Shown here piece after piece: positions 1-63,694 of a stretch of 64,000 nucleotides of DNA. A program made the position numbers and the translations under genes. The stretch spans positions 22,302,375 to 22,366,374 of the forward strand of contig OX459098.1 of the NCBI GenBank assembly GCA_949775045.1, read 5' to 3'. Position 1 is the stretch's first letter, and each line of letters begins with the position of its first letter. The notes beneath the pieces were generated by a model, which did no database searches, had not been told where the DNA came from, and worked only from the letters and a program-made list of their open reading frames with translations. Source of the stretch: Metridium senile. Lineage: Eukaryota; Cnidaria; Anthozoa; Actiniaria; Metridiidae.

Positions 1-1136
1 AATAATGGCTTTATACACTCTAAGTTAACCAAAGTCAAAATATTATTTGTTCTTTTATATTATCCTTTAATTTTTCCCCTTTGTTGTGTTTGATATTTGT
101 CTGACTTTTATCTATGGACATGTACATGTTGATAGTTTTTAAAAAGCTGAATTGCAGACCAAATAAATAATTTGATAAGATCTTTGTCTGTAAGCAGTGT
201 AAACCAACAAAGTAGTTTTGAAGGGTACTACAATAATTTCAAGATGGAAAGAAATTGTAGTCCACATATTAAAACCTGTATATCTATTAATTTCATTCAG
301 CAGAAAGCAAAAAGGTTTAAATTGGCAGAAAGAATAAAAGTAAATAAACAATGTGTTAATGAAAATAATAATTAGAATCCTGATGGGAGACAAACAGGAC
401 GTATATCCAATTGAGATTTTCTCCTTGACATCATTAAAATATGTGTTTTTTTCCATCTTGAAAAGAAAAACTAACTGAACTTGGCAATGAAACATAGACT
501 CCAGCTGCATCAAGATGTATGAATACATACTATATAAAAAGAAACATTTATAAATCTTTAGGTTTTTGAAAGCTTTTATTTTGACTTCCATTAGTCAAAT
601 TTCAAAGTTTCCATTAATCAAATTGTAAACTGTTTCTATTCATCAATTCCCAATATAGTAAACTGAAGTTTTAAATAATGACAACAATTGTTTAACTATA
701 GGAAACAGATGGAGTAAATTGAGAGCCTAACTCAGGAACTTTGTATCATAAATTCTACTGACATTTTTAAATCATTTGCTCTTTCTAGAAGTTAACATTG
801 AAAGATATTTAAGTTTTGAAAATTTTGAGGGCCACAAGTTTATTAGCTTTTAGCTATTTAGTGCTACCCTCTTTAAATAAAGTTTCTTACTTACTTTTGT
901 GAAAAAGCAATTTTTTATTTTGTTTATCTCAAATCATATACATTTATCTATTCATAAATGATAAATTTACAATTGGGAACCTTGACATTCAGCCAAGCTT
1001 AACAGTTTACAAAATAACATTGAAGTACATTTTACAATACGTGACAACTGTGGACAATATAATGAAGGGTATCATTAGCTGTTAGTAATAGATGTACACT
1101 AAATTAAATCCTACCAGGGGGTGGAACTCAGGCACT

Positions 1137-1321
1137 TAAGCCTGGTTCACACGGCGTCATAATCATAACCATGTTTACGACTAAGATTGTACGGTTCACA
1201 CGTGCAACATAACATCATAATCATAGTCATAATCATAAGAAAATGGAAACTTCTCCATTTCTTATGACTGCAGTGCTTATGATTATGACTATGATTATGA
1301 TGCCGTGTGAACCAGGCTTTA
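1137..1321. repeat. short palindromic MITE-like element
   Basis: Inverted ends AAGCCTGGTTCACACGGC (1138-1155) and its reverse complement close to 1320 enclose about 150 bp rich in ATAATCATAATCAT-type sequence, so the whole unit can fold into one hairpin. It lies downstream of WASHC1 and has no coding content. Confidence 0.6.
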
Positions 1322-1445
1322 GAAAACAAAATAGTCAAGAAAAGTCAGGCTCCTTCTTTGTGTTTGGACACAGTCTATGTAATTAAATAGAAACAACAAA
1401 AGACACCAAGTTGAACAATGAACAAAGCTAACAATGAATACAGAA

Positions 1446-1706
1446 GGAGGGTCCCCTATACACTTTGGGTGAAACGTGATTGGACCATTTTTTATCTTTT
1501 AACTTTATGCGGCCACATGAATCCATCTTTTCCTTTATGCGTGATTTGTGAACAGAAACAATAACAATTTTAACGTGATTCGTGAAACGTGATTACAATC
1601 GATTTTTGCGTGAATGTGAAAAAGCTTTCAGTATTTTGCGTGATTCGTGAAAAAACCAATTTATTTTACGTGAATGCATTTTGCGAGGTGGTATAGGGGA
1701 CCCTCC
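1446..1706. repeat. non-autonomous inverted-repeat element
   Basis: A perfect 16-bp terminal inverted repeat GGAGGGTCCCCTATAC occurs at 1446-1461 and, reversed, at 1691-1706. AGAA directly outside both ends may be a 4-bp target duplication. The interior repeats the motif CGTGATTCGTGAA in degenerate form. No ORF of note. Confidence 0.55.
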
Positions 1707-1827
1707 AGAAGAATTTCCAGTACATGGAGAAGGACCGAAAATTCATGTCAAAATCTTTGTATTTGTATTTTGTAGTGTTTTTGGCCAATTCAGTCATAAT
1801 CTGTCTATATGTTTTTTTAATTACATC

Positions 1828-1992
1828 GGTACCTCTATTAAGCAGTCACCCATTAAACGGTCATCCTCTATTAGGCAGCCACAATAAAAAGTTACAAATC
1901 TATTCCTATACCTATTCTATACCTCTATTCAGCGGCCAACCTCTATTAAGCGGCCACTTTGGAAAGTCCCGCTTAATAGAGGTACCACTGTA
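1828..1992. repeat. remnant with CCTCTATTAAGCGGCC repeats
   Basis: The motif CCTCTATTAAGCGGCCAC is present several times in direct orientation (from 1830, 1921 and 1940, with decayed versions between) and once inverted, ending GAGGTACCACTGTA at 1992. The end sequence recalls pogo/Tigger-type DNA transposon termini, but that is from memory and not tested. Confidence 0.35.
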
Positions 1993-2180
1993 TTTCAATG
2001 GAGTCTATAATTTACAAATGTATTTCCCATGCAAAATTGACCATGTAAAAAAAGCACTGATAAAAATTATCTGAAGAGTTTCTCAACAAATATGATTCTA
2101 ATAGTCGAGTAAACTCCTATGCAACTAGGCACTTTTTGTGATTGTTAGCATAATTCTAGTATTTGTATAAAATAATGATC

Positions 2181-5100
2181 TCAAGCATCCCATTCTTCAC
2201 TATCATGTGATATAGTTGAATCTCCTCTAGATGCTTTAGGTGGAGGTGGAATCATGGCCGATATTTTGTCCATTGCAGATCCACCTCCCGTTGCACCTTC
2301 TGATCCTCCAGCACTACTTGAACTCTCTCCTTTAGATCCTGAAATGCCTTTTCTTCTCATAGAGATCTTAGAAAACAAATCACCCATGAAATCACCACCT
2401 GAAGACGAAGAGATTGCAGCTTGTTCTTTCTCTGCTTTCTTTTGTAGTTTACGTTTTTTTGCACTTCTAAGTTGTGCGCCACCCTTGCCTCCAGTCTTTC
2501 TAATGGCATCCATCAGGTTTGCTCTATCATCTTCCTTCACTGCAGCAGGTACACTCTCTGGAACACTGGAAGGAGCTACACAATAATAAACATTGAGAAT
2601 ATTAATGGAATCATTCACAAACTTGACTTACAAAATTACAATTAAGTCAACATTTTTTTACGGTGTTACAAATTTCATTATCTTACCTATTGTTTATATC
2701 AATAGGTAATATAATAATGAATGTTGTATCACCGTAAAAAACGTTGACTTAACTTTACTGACATTTCAAGCTTTAGCCCTTTGTCGGAGTAAATATACTT
2801 GTTTACTCGCTAGTTTCCAGTTAAATAATTACATGTAATTAATAATTGTATAATTTATATAGATCAATGTTTGAGTCCTGGCTTGGGCACGTTTGATGTG
2901 TTCTTCTCTCCTATGCCATGAGGGTTTTTCTCCGGGTTACCCAGTTTTACTCCCTCTCACAAAAATGAACATGTGAGCAGAGTTGTGTGCTAAAGTACCA
3001 TATTTAACGTAGAGGCAGTGAGTCTGAGTCTCCCCAATTACCGTAGCCACTGATAAAATACATTGAGACGTTAAAAAGTGATTTATTTATTGAACATTTT
3101 GATTTTTATGTAACTGTATATAGATTGAAAGATGTGCAATACATGTGTGCTTTATCAAAGAATATCACACCTCAAAATATTTCTGCTGATCAAAGAAAAT
3201 TCTCTATGTGAAATTTATAGTAAAACAAATCTGCTGACCTAAACAGTTTGAGCAATGAGCAATTTTTTACAAATTTTTATGCAATGAATTTATCTCTGTT
3301 TAATCACTTTTTCAATAGGTCATGCTTTCCTTATTTAGTTCTTTTCTTTAAACAAATTTCTAACTGAACAGGACATAATCATGTCATTTTAAGGAGGCTC
3401 GGGTCAGTAATTTTCGCGCTCACCCAGCGACATTTGAAAGGCCGTAGTTCCCGCGTCAGAGGGTATTTTGACAAGATTTTTTAACACTTGTCTACATATA
3501 GAATAAAGTTTTTAAAAAAGTTATTTTTAATAAAATCGACAATATATTAGCCGACAAATGATAACACAGCCAAATTTCTATGTAGCCTATTTTGGGGAAA
3601 AATCGACCTGAACTTTTAAAACCACATAGCCTACTTTAAAGCTGATACCTAGGTCAACAATCTGGCAAAGTTTAAAAAAAATTCATCTCACCGTTTTTGA
3701 ATAAAAATGGGACAATTTTTTTCAGTGCAAAAAATCATTGTTTTATAATATTTACCGATAACAACAGACTTTGAAGAGATAAATCAAAATCCTTCCAGCC
3801 AGGTATTAACAGGACATTTGTCTACATTGTCTGTGAATTTCAACAAATTTAGTCCACGGGATGTTTTTTGGGAAAGGATACAAATCGGCAAAAGTTTGTC
3901 ATGCAAAACTTCTAATTTTTACTTCTGAGCAGGCTAATGAAAAAATCTGAGATAGATTTTTTTTGTTTTTTAGCTATCAAAAGTTCACCATATTTTCAAG
4001 TGCGCCTCTAAATTTTATAGTGATTGAAATATTTTGAGGCGGTCAAATAAAATTCTGAACGTGGGTATATTTGCCTTCGCTTTGCAGCGGCCGGTTTGTT
4101 TTTATTTCTCCTTCTTTCGGCAGGCTTTTACGTCACGCACACGGACTAACCAAGCGTGAAAATTTATATCACACCGTCTATCACGCCAAGATCGGAAAAC
4201 TGAACGAAAATTGACGTGTGTTCTCTTCAGTTAAACCTGAAGAGAACACATATATTTATCTATAGATAATAAATAACTACTCTTTATTTTTAGGAGTATT
4301 TCCATGTGATTTTGTTCATGAAAACTAGTATTTGAAAAAATATTACAAACATTCATAATGATTAGAGAGGAAAATAATTATCTCCTCAATATTTCAATAT
4401 TCAACACTTCAAAGTTTACAGAAGCTATTAAAACTTCAATCGAGTAAACTTATCACAGAACCTGTTTTCTCTCTTCCACGTTTCATTCTTTTTATATTTT
4501 CTCTGTTAGCCAAACAAATGTCTGCCCTTCGTTTACGTGATTTGCTATTATTGACCATTTTCTGCTTGTTTTTATTACACAGGAACCATGTCAAGCGAAG
4601 ATTTATACACGTGCAAACATTAGTGAGCATAAACAGTAATAATATTCTAGCTTTCCTTATAATCAAAGTTTTCCGAGGTGTGATATAAATTTTCACGCTT
4701 GGTTAGTCTGCGTGCGTGACGTAAAAGCCTACAAAAGAAGGTGAAATAAAAACAAACCCGGCCGCTGCAAAGCAAAGGCAAATATACCCACGTTCAGAAT
4801 TTTATTTGACCGCCTCAAAATATTTCAATCACTATAAAATTTAGAGGCGCACTTGAAAATATGGTGAACTTTTGATAGCTAAAGAACTTTTTCGTTAGCG
4901 TGCTCAGAAGTAAAAATTAGAAGTTTTGCACAAAAACTGACAAACTTTTGCCGATTTATATCCTTTCCCAAAAAACATCCCGTGGACTAAATTTGTTGAA
5001 ATTCACAGACAATGTAGAAAAATGTCCTGTTAATACCTGGCTGGAAGGATTTTGATTTATCTTTTCAAAGTCCGTTGTTATCGGTAAATATTATAAAACA

Positions 5101-7715
5101 ATGATTTTTTGCACTGAAAAAAATTGACCCGTTTTTATTCAAAATTGGTGAGATTAATTTTTTTTAAACTTTGCTAGATTGTTGACCTAGGTAACAGCTT
5201 TAAAGTAGGCTATGTGGTTTTAAAAGTTTAGGTAGATTTTTTCCCAAAATAGGCTACATAGAAATTCGGCAGCGTTATCATTTGTCGGCTAAAATATTAT
5301 CGATTTTATTAAAAATAACTTTTTTAAAAACTTTATTCTATATGTAGACAAGTGTTAAAAAATCTTGTCAAAATACCCTCTGAGCGGGAACTACGGCCTT
5401 TCAAACGTCACTGGGTGAGCGCGAAAATTACTGACCCGAGCCTCCTTAAATATCAATAATATAGTAAATAAAAATACCAAAACAAAGATGTCTTGTTCTA
5501 GAACAGAATAACTCTCTTACCTGCAGTAGGTGGAGGAGGTGGTGGCGGAGCAGCTGGTGCCCCTTCAGTTGGTGGAGGTGGCGGTGGTGGAGGTGGTGGT
5601 GGTGGTGGAGCACCTCCTGGTGGTGGTGGGGGGGGTGGAGGAACTGGTCCATTCCCACCAGGAGGGGGTGGGGGTGCTGAGCTTGTCTCTACTACTTTGG
5701 GTGGTTCTGTTTCTGGTATTTCTGGTAAGTCAAGTCCTTGTGGAACAGAGGGGGCAATAGATGGGCCTAATTCAGCACTGAAATTATAAATTACACATGA
5801 CAATCAACATGACAAGTGTCCAGGATAAACTATTTTAGTTGTTTAAGGTGGTTGGAATGGCTAAAGTGCAAGTCATTTGACAAACTATTACTGAAAATGT
5901 GTTAATGATGTATCAATAATTTTTACATACGTATGTGGGTCTGATCCGCGGTTATGTGATGTGTGTATGATTATGATCGACGCGGAGAAATAAGCAATTT
6001 ATGCAATTGCAATTATAGAAGCCCAAAAAAAATTTGGGACTTCAACGGGATTTGAACCCATGACCTTTGCAGTACCGGCAAAACTCAGCAAAATGACCTC
6101 CTATCAACATATGTGGCTTCATAGCTCAGTTGGTAGAGCATTGCACCGGTACTGCAAAGGTCATGGGTTCAAATCCTGATGAAGTCCCAAATTTTTTTCG
6201 GGCTTCTATAATTGCAATTGCAAAAATTTCTTATTTCTCCGCGATGATCATAATCATACACACAATTCTTACATATTAAACCAGGTACTACATATATTGT
6301 TCCCGCTAAAAAAAATTAATGCTGGATTATTGTCAGGTGGCATAGTCATTAGCAATTCCAGGTGGACCAGGAAGGTAGAAGGGGCGTATCGAGAAATTTG
6401 TCAGGGGGGTGTCCCAATAGGCCTTTTGCAACATGTGACTTTTGTAACACATGACCATACCCCTTATAAACTGAGATGCTGTGTGAAAATAAACATCCAA
6501 AATGAAAAGAGCACCTCAATATTAGTAAGAAAGCAAAGTTTTAGCTCGTAATGTTGAGTATAGGAGAAATGGCATTAAATAGAAAATTAAATATTTTATA
6601 AGAATTTGTATAGAAAATATATGCTTTGGATGGCAAAGCTTGCTATCCAGAGCATATTTTCCATACAAACCCTTATAAAATATTGAATTTCATATTTGAT
6701 GCCATTTCCCTCATGTTACATTTTATGAGCTGAGATTTCGTCTTCTTACTAATGTTGAGGTGCTCTTTTAATTTCTGATGTTCATTTTGACACAGCTGCT
6801 CGATTTAAAAGGGGGTAGGGTCATGTGACACGGTAGGTTCACATGTTGCAAAGGGCCTATTAGAGGGTGTCCGGTCCCTAAATGTCTTAAATAAAATAGG
6901 GATAATTGCAGCACTAGATCTGCCCCTGGGTAGATTTGGTCTACAGTACAGTTATCTTACCTGTAAGCCAAGTCGTCAGCAATTCCAGGCAGATCTGGTA
7001 AGTAAACTGGTACATCTATCTCGGGTACAGCGCCAAGGTTAGGTACGTAGAAGTAGTTGGTAGCAGCCATTCTGTCAATCTCCTCACCCTGTGTAATAGA
7101 TATAGGAGCTGCACCAATTCCCTGTTCTTCTTCGATGTTACTTCTTGTCTTTGTAACCACACCAGATAATGGATCCAACATGACATACTTCTTGTAAGGG
7201 TTCTCTGTGGTGTTGAATAGCAACAGAGAGCTTATAGAATGTAGGTTCTTAGGTAGTGCACCTAGTCCTTCTTCTTTTTGCCCTTCATTTCGTTTCTTTG
7301 GATCTAAATGGACGTTGAAAAACTGCAGCTTTTCTTTTATGATTTGTTCATCTACTGCAGTGAACTTGGAGTTTAGATGATAATTTTGACGTTTGATTTG
7401 TTGTAGATCATTCTTAGCTGAGTATATAGTCTTGTAAGGTTCGAGCTTTGCTGGAGCTGGATATTTAGCGCTTGAAAAGACTCTTGTGGCTTTCTTTGTG
7501 CCTTTGATTTTGTCTATTTTTGCTTGTGCTAGATCAACTCTTTGATTCAATGAGCTCAATTTTTCACGATTTTCGTTTACTCTCGAGCTGATTTTAGAGA
7601 AAATATCTTCAGTAATCTTTTCTAGATACTCCAAGGAATCAATAATTTGATGAATGGATTCCTCTTTGCGTAAACTTGGTAGAATAACAGGGACATTATA
7701 AACTTGAATCGGCAT
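2181..7715 (-). CDS. WASHC1: WASH complex subunit 1 (WASHC1), complete, 3 coding exons
   Basis: Exons in transcript order are 7715-6961, 5777-5521 and 2575-2181; they join in frame to 468 aa, close to the roughly 465 aa of vertebrate WASHC1. WASHC1 is the Arp2/3-activating subunit of the WASH complex and drives actin assembly on endosomes for sorting and retrieval. The first exon (residues 1-251) is the WASH homology domain, with family stretches such as SLAQ-like AQAKIDKIKG, FSSAKYPAP, SSLLLFNTTEN and YLPDLPGIADD. The second (252-337) is proline-rich with long polyproline runs. The third (338-468) carries the WH2-like segment around NLMDAIRKTGGKGG (about 357-370), a basic stretch, and an acidic tail ending EEWDA. 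Junctions: TACAG/GTAAG to TTTCAG/TGC, and GCAG/GTAAG to GTAG/CTCC. WAVE and WASP are excluded by the N-terminal domain. Confidence 0.95.
2643..2822. repeat. dispersed family R1, copy 1 (WASHC1 intron 2)
   Basis: The left part reads GTCAACATTTTTTTACGGTG and the right part carries the reverse complement, followed by TTTACTGACATTTCAAGC and TTAGCCCTTTGTCGGAG. The same motifs recur at 25785, 29465, 55020 and 58560, which defines a dispersed family in this window. Non-coding. Confidence 0.6.
2871..3092 (+). repeat. tRNA-derived SINE, 5'-truncated copy
   Basis: Matches the body of the fuller SINE at 10355: TTTGATGTGTT, CATGAGGGTTTT, a CCGGGTTACCCAGTTTTACTC block, then AACATGTGAGCAGAG, AGAGGCAGTGAGTCTGAGT and a tail ATTGAGACGTTAAAAAGTG. 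The tRNA-like head is missing here apart from the end of its B box. Confidence 0.65.
3388..5450. mobile_element. 2.06-kb foldback element with ~780-bp arms and TTAA ends
   Basis: The left arm (3393 to about 4176) and right arm (about 4676 to 5445) are long imperfect reverse complements that start GGAGGCTCGGGTCAGTAATT. Both outer ends abut TTAA (3389-3392 and 5446-5449), the target duplication typical of piggyBac-type insertion; TTAA is self-complementary, so this is suggestive only. The roughly 500-bp centre has a small hairpin (GTGTTCTCTTCAG, 4219-4252) and a minus-strand 86-codon frame (4436-4696) that I do not recognise. It occupies most of WASHC1 intron 2. Confidence 0.7.
5953..6268. repeat. 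palindromic element built on a tRNA-like sequence
   Basis: The outer arms (GTGTATGATTATGATC and its complement) and the inner arms (GCAATTGCAATTATAGAAGCC with its complement) enclose two head-to-head copies of the 3' half of a tRNA-like sequence. One copy is complete on the plus strand (6116-6186); the other is a partial copy on the minus strand (about 6034-6080). It sits in WASHC1 intron 1. I remember similar sequences from anthozoans, unverified. Confidence 0.6.
6116..6186 (+). other. tRNA-like sequence (Thr-GGT-like), probably not a functional gene
   Basis: It has a 7-bp acceptor-like stem GCTTCAT/ATGAAGT, a D-arm AGCTCAGTTGGTAGAGC (A box), an anticodon-like stem-loop TTGCA-CCGGTAC-TGCAA with GGT in the anticodon position, and a B box GGTTCAAATCC. 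Position 33 of the loop is C where tRNAs have U. Together with its place inside a palindromic repeat, this argues for a tRNA-derived element. Confidence 0.5.
6410..6870. repeat. inverted-repeat element in WASHC1 intron 1
   Basis: The left half (CCTTTTGCAACATGTGAC, GAGCACCTCAATATTAGTAAG, ATGGCATTAAATA, ATATTTTATAAG) is mirrored by the right half ending at about 6870. The hairpin tip is near 6630 at GCAAAGCTTGC. No significant ORF. Confidence 0.6.
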
Positions 7716-10107
7716 TTTGAATATTTCTTGCTGACTCTCTGTGGCTACCTAGGTTCCTGTTACCAAAACCCCCGATAATTTTGTACACAGGGAGGGGGAA
7801 GGTAAGAAAAAATAACACCTACTTTCTTTTCACAAAATATTGGACAAAACCTCGCTTTTATTGATTGGTATTATTTATAGTATTTTCTATTGTTACTTAA
7901 AGTCTATCACAAACGTATCAATATTTGATTTATTGAAATTTATTCTATTGAAAAATAGATATTTCTTTCATTTTTTACCCTCCCCTAGTGAGGTTTTTTT
8001 TTGTATTATTGTCACATGACTTCCATTTACCATGAATCCTTGAATCCGTGACGGTATCGCGCGTGACTGTACCATGCCAAAGCAACCAAGTGAGACTACA
8101 AGCAGTTCATAACATGCAGAGCTAATCGACTAGGCATATTTGCTCTGAGAGCCGCTTTATTGCTGGTTAAAAGGTACAGATCACATGTAGTTACATCTTG
8201 TCAATAGTATCGTTCGTGTTTAGTTCTGAAATATAGACAAAAACAGACGCCATCCCAATGGGACCGAGCGAATCTTTTGATATTTGTGAAGGTTCACTAG
8301 ACGCACAAAAATCTAGGGCTTTGGGGGCACCCGTGGGCACCAGAGGTCTCTTCACTTTTGTATTCTCTTGTTAACTCCTTTTATTTATAGCTATCAACGG
8401 CCACTTTGCTTTGGTGCGATTGGCCTTTGTTAAACATTAATCTATAGCTCATATAATTATGTCACTCAGAATATTATATATGCAGTCGTGTTTGCATGGG
8501 GCCAAATTTTAATATGATTTGATAAAAAAAAAGTAAGCGCATGTGATATTTTTAAACGGCATATTGGAGACTTCCTGGCCTATTGTACTAGTAATTTTAT
8601 CATGTTATTTAATTTATGCACTGAAGCAAAAAATTTACGGCAAATTTTGTGTATCCATAATGTTTATTTGGCATATTATCTGGAAAAAAGCACTATCACC
8701 TGGAATTGAACTCAGATTTTTGTTAAATGTCTACTTTTATCATCATTATTATTAAGTATGAATGTAGGTAGTTTGAGAAATGGAGGTGTTTTTCTGGGTT
8801 TATAGTATATGGTTTATTGTGACAGGTGTTCATGGATCATATGCTTGTTAGTGGTGAAAGCAGTTTATTAGAAAGTTGGTTGATTTAAATAGACACCACT
8901 ATAAGCTTAAATTGATTGTCAGTTTTATCATTATACTGATGAGCGCAATTCTCACACTATTCCCAGTATTTTTTTTAATTTTATGCATGTAAATGTATTT
9001 TCGATTTGATCATTTATATCACATTTAATTATTATTTCCACTGATCGTTATAGTTCTCTCTTTCTTTGGGAAAACTTGCCTTTTTTTCTTAATTATTGTG
9101 GTCTTGATCATCTTGCACTTGTTTTAATCATCGTGCACTAGCTTCTTCCATTTTAGACTTTGGTGTTACAACATAATAATTCGTCCTCCTTTATTTCTAA
9201 TATTGTTTTGTATGTGAATTTTCAAAGGATCAACTATGTTAATATGAATATCATTTTCAAGGTATTCAATTCTACATATGCATATGCTCATGGAGACCTC
9301 AAGCATTTATTGATTTTTTTTTTATATAATAGATAAAAAGTAGAAAAAAACATTCAGTTTTCTTTGCTCATATGTTCATATTCTTTCACTGAACATTAAA
9401 TTCTTTCATTTATTCTGACTCTTAAAATGTTCAAACATTTATTTTTTTGATATATTTGACAACAAATATTTGATTTTTTGAACAAATTAATACATCAAGA
9501 CATATTATAAAATAATTGGGATAGTACGCGCGGGTTGATTGGTCAACAACCCGTGTCTCATGAGAGCATGAAACACACCCACGCCATTTTCAAGCGCGCA
9601 CGCTCATTTAACGGTCAGTTTTTTCGTTGTTTTGATCTTTCGCGCGCGCTGATTGGTCAGTTTCGATGAAATGCAACGTAGGGAGAAATGACACGCGCTA
9701 ATGAAAACCGAGATGCATTTGGGAGAATTCTCGAGCAGGTCCAAACACTCGACTTCGTCTCTTGTTTGGATTGATCTGCTCTCGAATTCTCCCAAATGCA
9801 TCTCGGTTTTCATTAGGGCGTGAAAACACAGAAGACGTATTTCATTTCTTAAATAATAAAAGTCTTAGCCAGCGAGAACCTTCTACAAGTTTTTTGTTTG
9901 ATCTAAAAATAAAATCTTGATTTTGAAATGGCATTGCAGTCCTCGGTTTTTTTAATTAAGTACTCGCCATACAGCATGCTTGTTATTCATTTATTTGTTT
10001 TATTTTTCTCTCGCACTTTCACTATATATATTTATTCAATATTCCATTTCATCTATTTACTCTTATTGTAAATGTATTTCTGTTTAGTTTATAACAAAAC
10101 TTGACAA
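7716..10107. other. divergent intergenic region between WASHC1 and the ABCC4-like gene
   Basis: The two genes are transcribed away from each other across this 2.4-kb stretch, so both promoters should lie here. I see no convincing TATA box or other core element. The sequence is AT-rich with a few short chance frames (for example 8543-8755) and one hairpin repeat at 9693-9822. Confidence 0.6.
9693..9822. repeat. hairpin repeat upstream of the ABCC4-like gene
   Basis: AATGAAAACCGAGATGCATT near 9699 is repeated in reverse complement near 9795-9816, with GGGAGAATTC inside both arms; the loop is about 45 bp. The sequence around it (9525-9665) twice has a TGATTGGTCA motif next to GCGCG-rich DNA. 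Confidence 0.55.
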
Positions 10108-29447
<19,340 letters not shown>

Positions 29448-29464
29448 TATATATGGAAACTATG

Positions 29465-29690
29465 GAGTAAACTAGTATAGGCTGCGTCGGTGTTTGATAT
29501 AAACTATAAGTAATAGAATGAAATCTGCAACACCGTAAAAAATGTTAACTTAACTTTACTGACGTTTCGAGCTTTAGCCCTTCGTCGGAGTAAAAAAAGT
29601 TAAAAAAGCTCGAAACTTCAGTAAAGTTAAGTCAACATTTTTTACGGTGTTACAAATTTCATTATTATTATATTACCTATCATTAATACT
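29465..29690. repeat. dispersed family R1, copy 3
   Basis: Carries CTTTACTGACGTTTCGAGC and AGCCCTTCGTCGGAGTAAA, then the inverse (AGCTCGAAACTTCAGTAAAG) and ACGGTGTTACAAATTTCATT. It is directly downstream of the ABCC4 stop codon, so probably inside its 3' UTR. Confidence 0.7.
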
Positions 29691-30024
29691 TAATATAGTT
29701 AACCATCATATTAATATTTATTCAATTAGGAGATATCTGAAGTGTAGTTTAGTATCATTTTAATTAAAGCCAATAGATATTTTTAAGGGTCTGTTATTTT
29801 TACTTCTTAAGAAACTAGTTTAAAACTGTTTTTATTAACCCGTGAAACAAAGTGTGCAATGGAAATATGGTGCATTAAAGAGTAATACACTTTTAAGTGT
29901 ACACTAATACACTATTGCGATGAATATTTAATTTAAACGTTTATATGGAGTAGCACAAATGTAAATTTAATAGTATCATTTTAATTTTTGACTGTGTAAC
30001 AAATACTGTTATCCTGAAAAACGA

Positions 30025-30030
30025 AATAAA
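30025..30030 (+). promoter_or_regulatory. candidate polyadenylation signal of the ABCC4-like gene
   Basis: First AATAAA after the stop codon in a plausible setting (578 bp downstream). An alternative is near 30433. Neither has an obvious GU-rich element that decides the matter. Confidence 0.3.
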
Positions 30031-30039
30031 ATCGATGTG

Positions 30040-30345
30040 TAAAATATACTTATGAATTATATATATACTGTCGCTTATATGTTGTAATCAATGAAGTCTC
30101 CACATACACATCACCACGGAGTGATTAGAATGATGAGACCCTCCCAGGGGGGTGGGGGATGTTTCAGTGAAAAACGAAGTAAATCGATATAAACTATACT
30201 TATGAATTATACTGTCGCTTATATGTTGTAATCAATGAAGTCTCCACATACACATCACTGTACCACGAAGCTGATTAGAATGATGGGACCCTCTATGAGA
30301 CCCTCCCTGGGGTGGGGTGGGGTGGGGAATGTTTCAGTGACCCTT
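30040..30345 (+). repeat. ~140-bp tandem duplication
   Basis: TATACTTATGAATTATA, ACTGTCGCTTATATGTTGTA and ATCAATGAAGTCTCCACATA occur twice, each followed by GATTAGAATGATG and GAGACCCTCCC. Confidence 0.8.
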
Positions 30346-31299
30346 TAAATTGTTTGTATTTTCCCCCTGTTCTTCCCACTAATTAAGATAATTGTTTCCC
30401 TAATTGTTTCCCCTTTTTTACCCATGATACCAATAAATAAAGGTATATAAAACAAAATAACGATGTATATTATATTATATTTTTCTAGTCTGGCTTATTC
30501 CCTGAAAAACCATTTGAAAATGATTCCTGTTTCTAGCCTGCAGCCGAAAGGCGTTCTTAAGGGTTTTTGCCAGTGGGGGATTTGCTTTTCCTAGTTCCGA
30601 TGTTTCGCAAGACTGCACAACGCCTGCAGACTTTCTCTGTACAGGGAGAGTAATTATTCTCGAGATAAGAAACGTTTTTGCTATAAACAGGAAACATTTA
30701 GTGATGATATATAAAAAGGGTTTATTGGACATACACTATCGGCACAAATAATTATCGAAAGCTGATAAGTGTCCGTTGGTACGAGAGTGCTTGAAACAGC
30801 CATCCTCGCGAAATCTTGATATTTTGCTTTGTTTGGTTGGTTGTTTGTTTATGATTAAAAGGGGGAAACATACTAATGAGAGGTGCAATCAATTAAAAAA
30901 AACATCCAATGCAAACAGTCTATTAAATCAACGAGTAAATTTTAAAAAAACTCGCGCGTGAGGGAAAAAACTACCCACCCTCCCCTCTAGAGGCTTTAGT
31001 TATTGTACTGGCCAGCGGTGTTCTCGTGCAAAATAACAAAATAGCTGGAAATGTGATAGTTGATTGATTTGTGTTGCATGGTGCTTTCTTGCATAAATAC
31101 AACACAGAAATGAGCCCTAACCATACCTAGCCCTTAGGGAATGCATCGAAAAAACACACCAGGATGGCAAACATTGGTTTTACATCGATCGCATCAAGCT
31201 GGAAAATATCTAATGATGGCAACAACATGCACGTGATCATGTCGACATTTTGTCTTCAAAGAGTTAGAGTTGTTTAGTTTTGTCGAGAGTCTAGTCCAA

Positions 31300-63674
<32,375 letters not shown>

Positions 63675-63694
<20 letters not shown>

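Larger units (their letters stand above)
29448..31299. other. intergenic region between ABCC4-like and LYST
   Basis: Contains an R1 repeat (29465-29690), two AATAAA motifs that could serve the ABCC4 transcript (30025-30030 and about 30433), a 140-bp tandem duplication (30040-30345) and otherwise AT-rich DNA. A minus-strand frame at 30475-30732 is not recognised and is probably repeat-derived. The LYST promoter should lie towards 31200 but I see no clear core element. Confidence 0.6.

Noticed and set aside
4436..4696. 86-codon minus-strand frame in the foldback element as a transposase remnant
   Set aside because: Basic and short, with no recognisable DDE, HTH or zinc-finger pattern; it could equally be chance.
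6116..6186. Functional tRNA-Thr gene
   Set aside because: C instead of U at position 33, imperfect T-arm, and location inside a palindromic repeat with a second inverted partial copy.
8543..8755. 70-codon plus-strand frame between WASHC1 and ABCC4
   Set aside because: Short, AT-rich, hydrophobic by composition, without start context or similarity I recognise.
30475..30732. 85-codon minus-strand frame downstream of ABCC4
   Set aside because: No family resemblance that I can defend; the flanks look repeat-like. Left unannotated as a gene.
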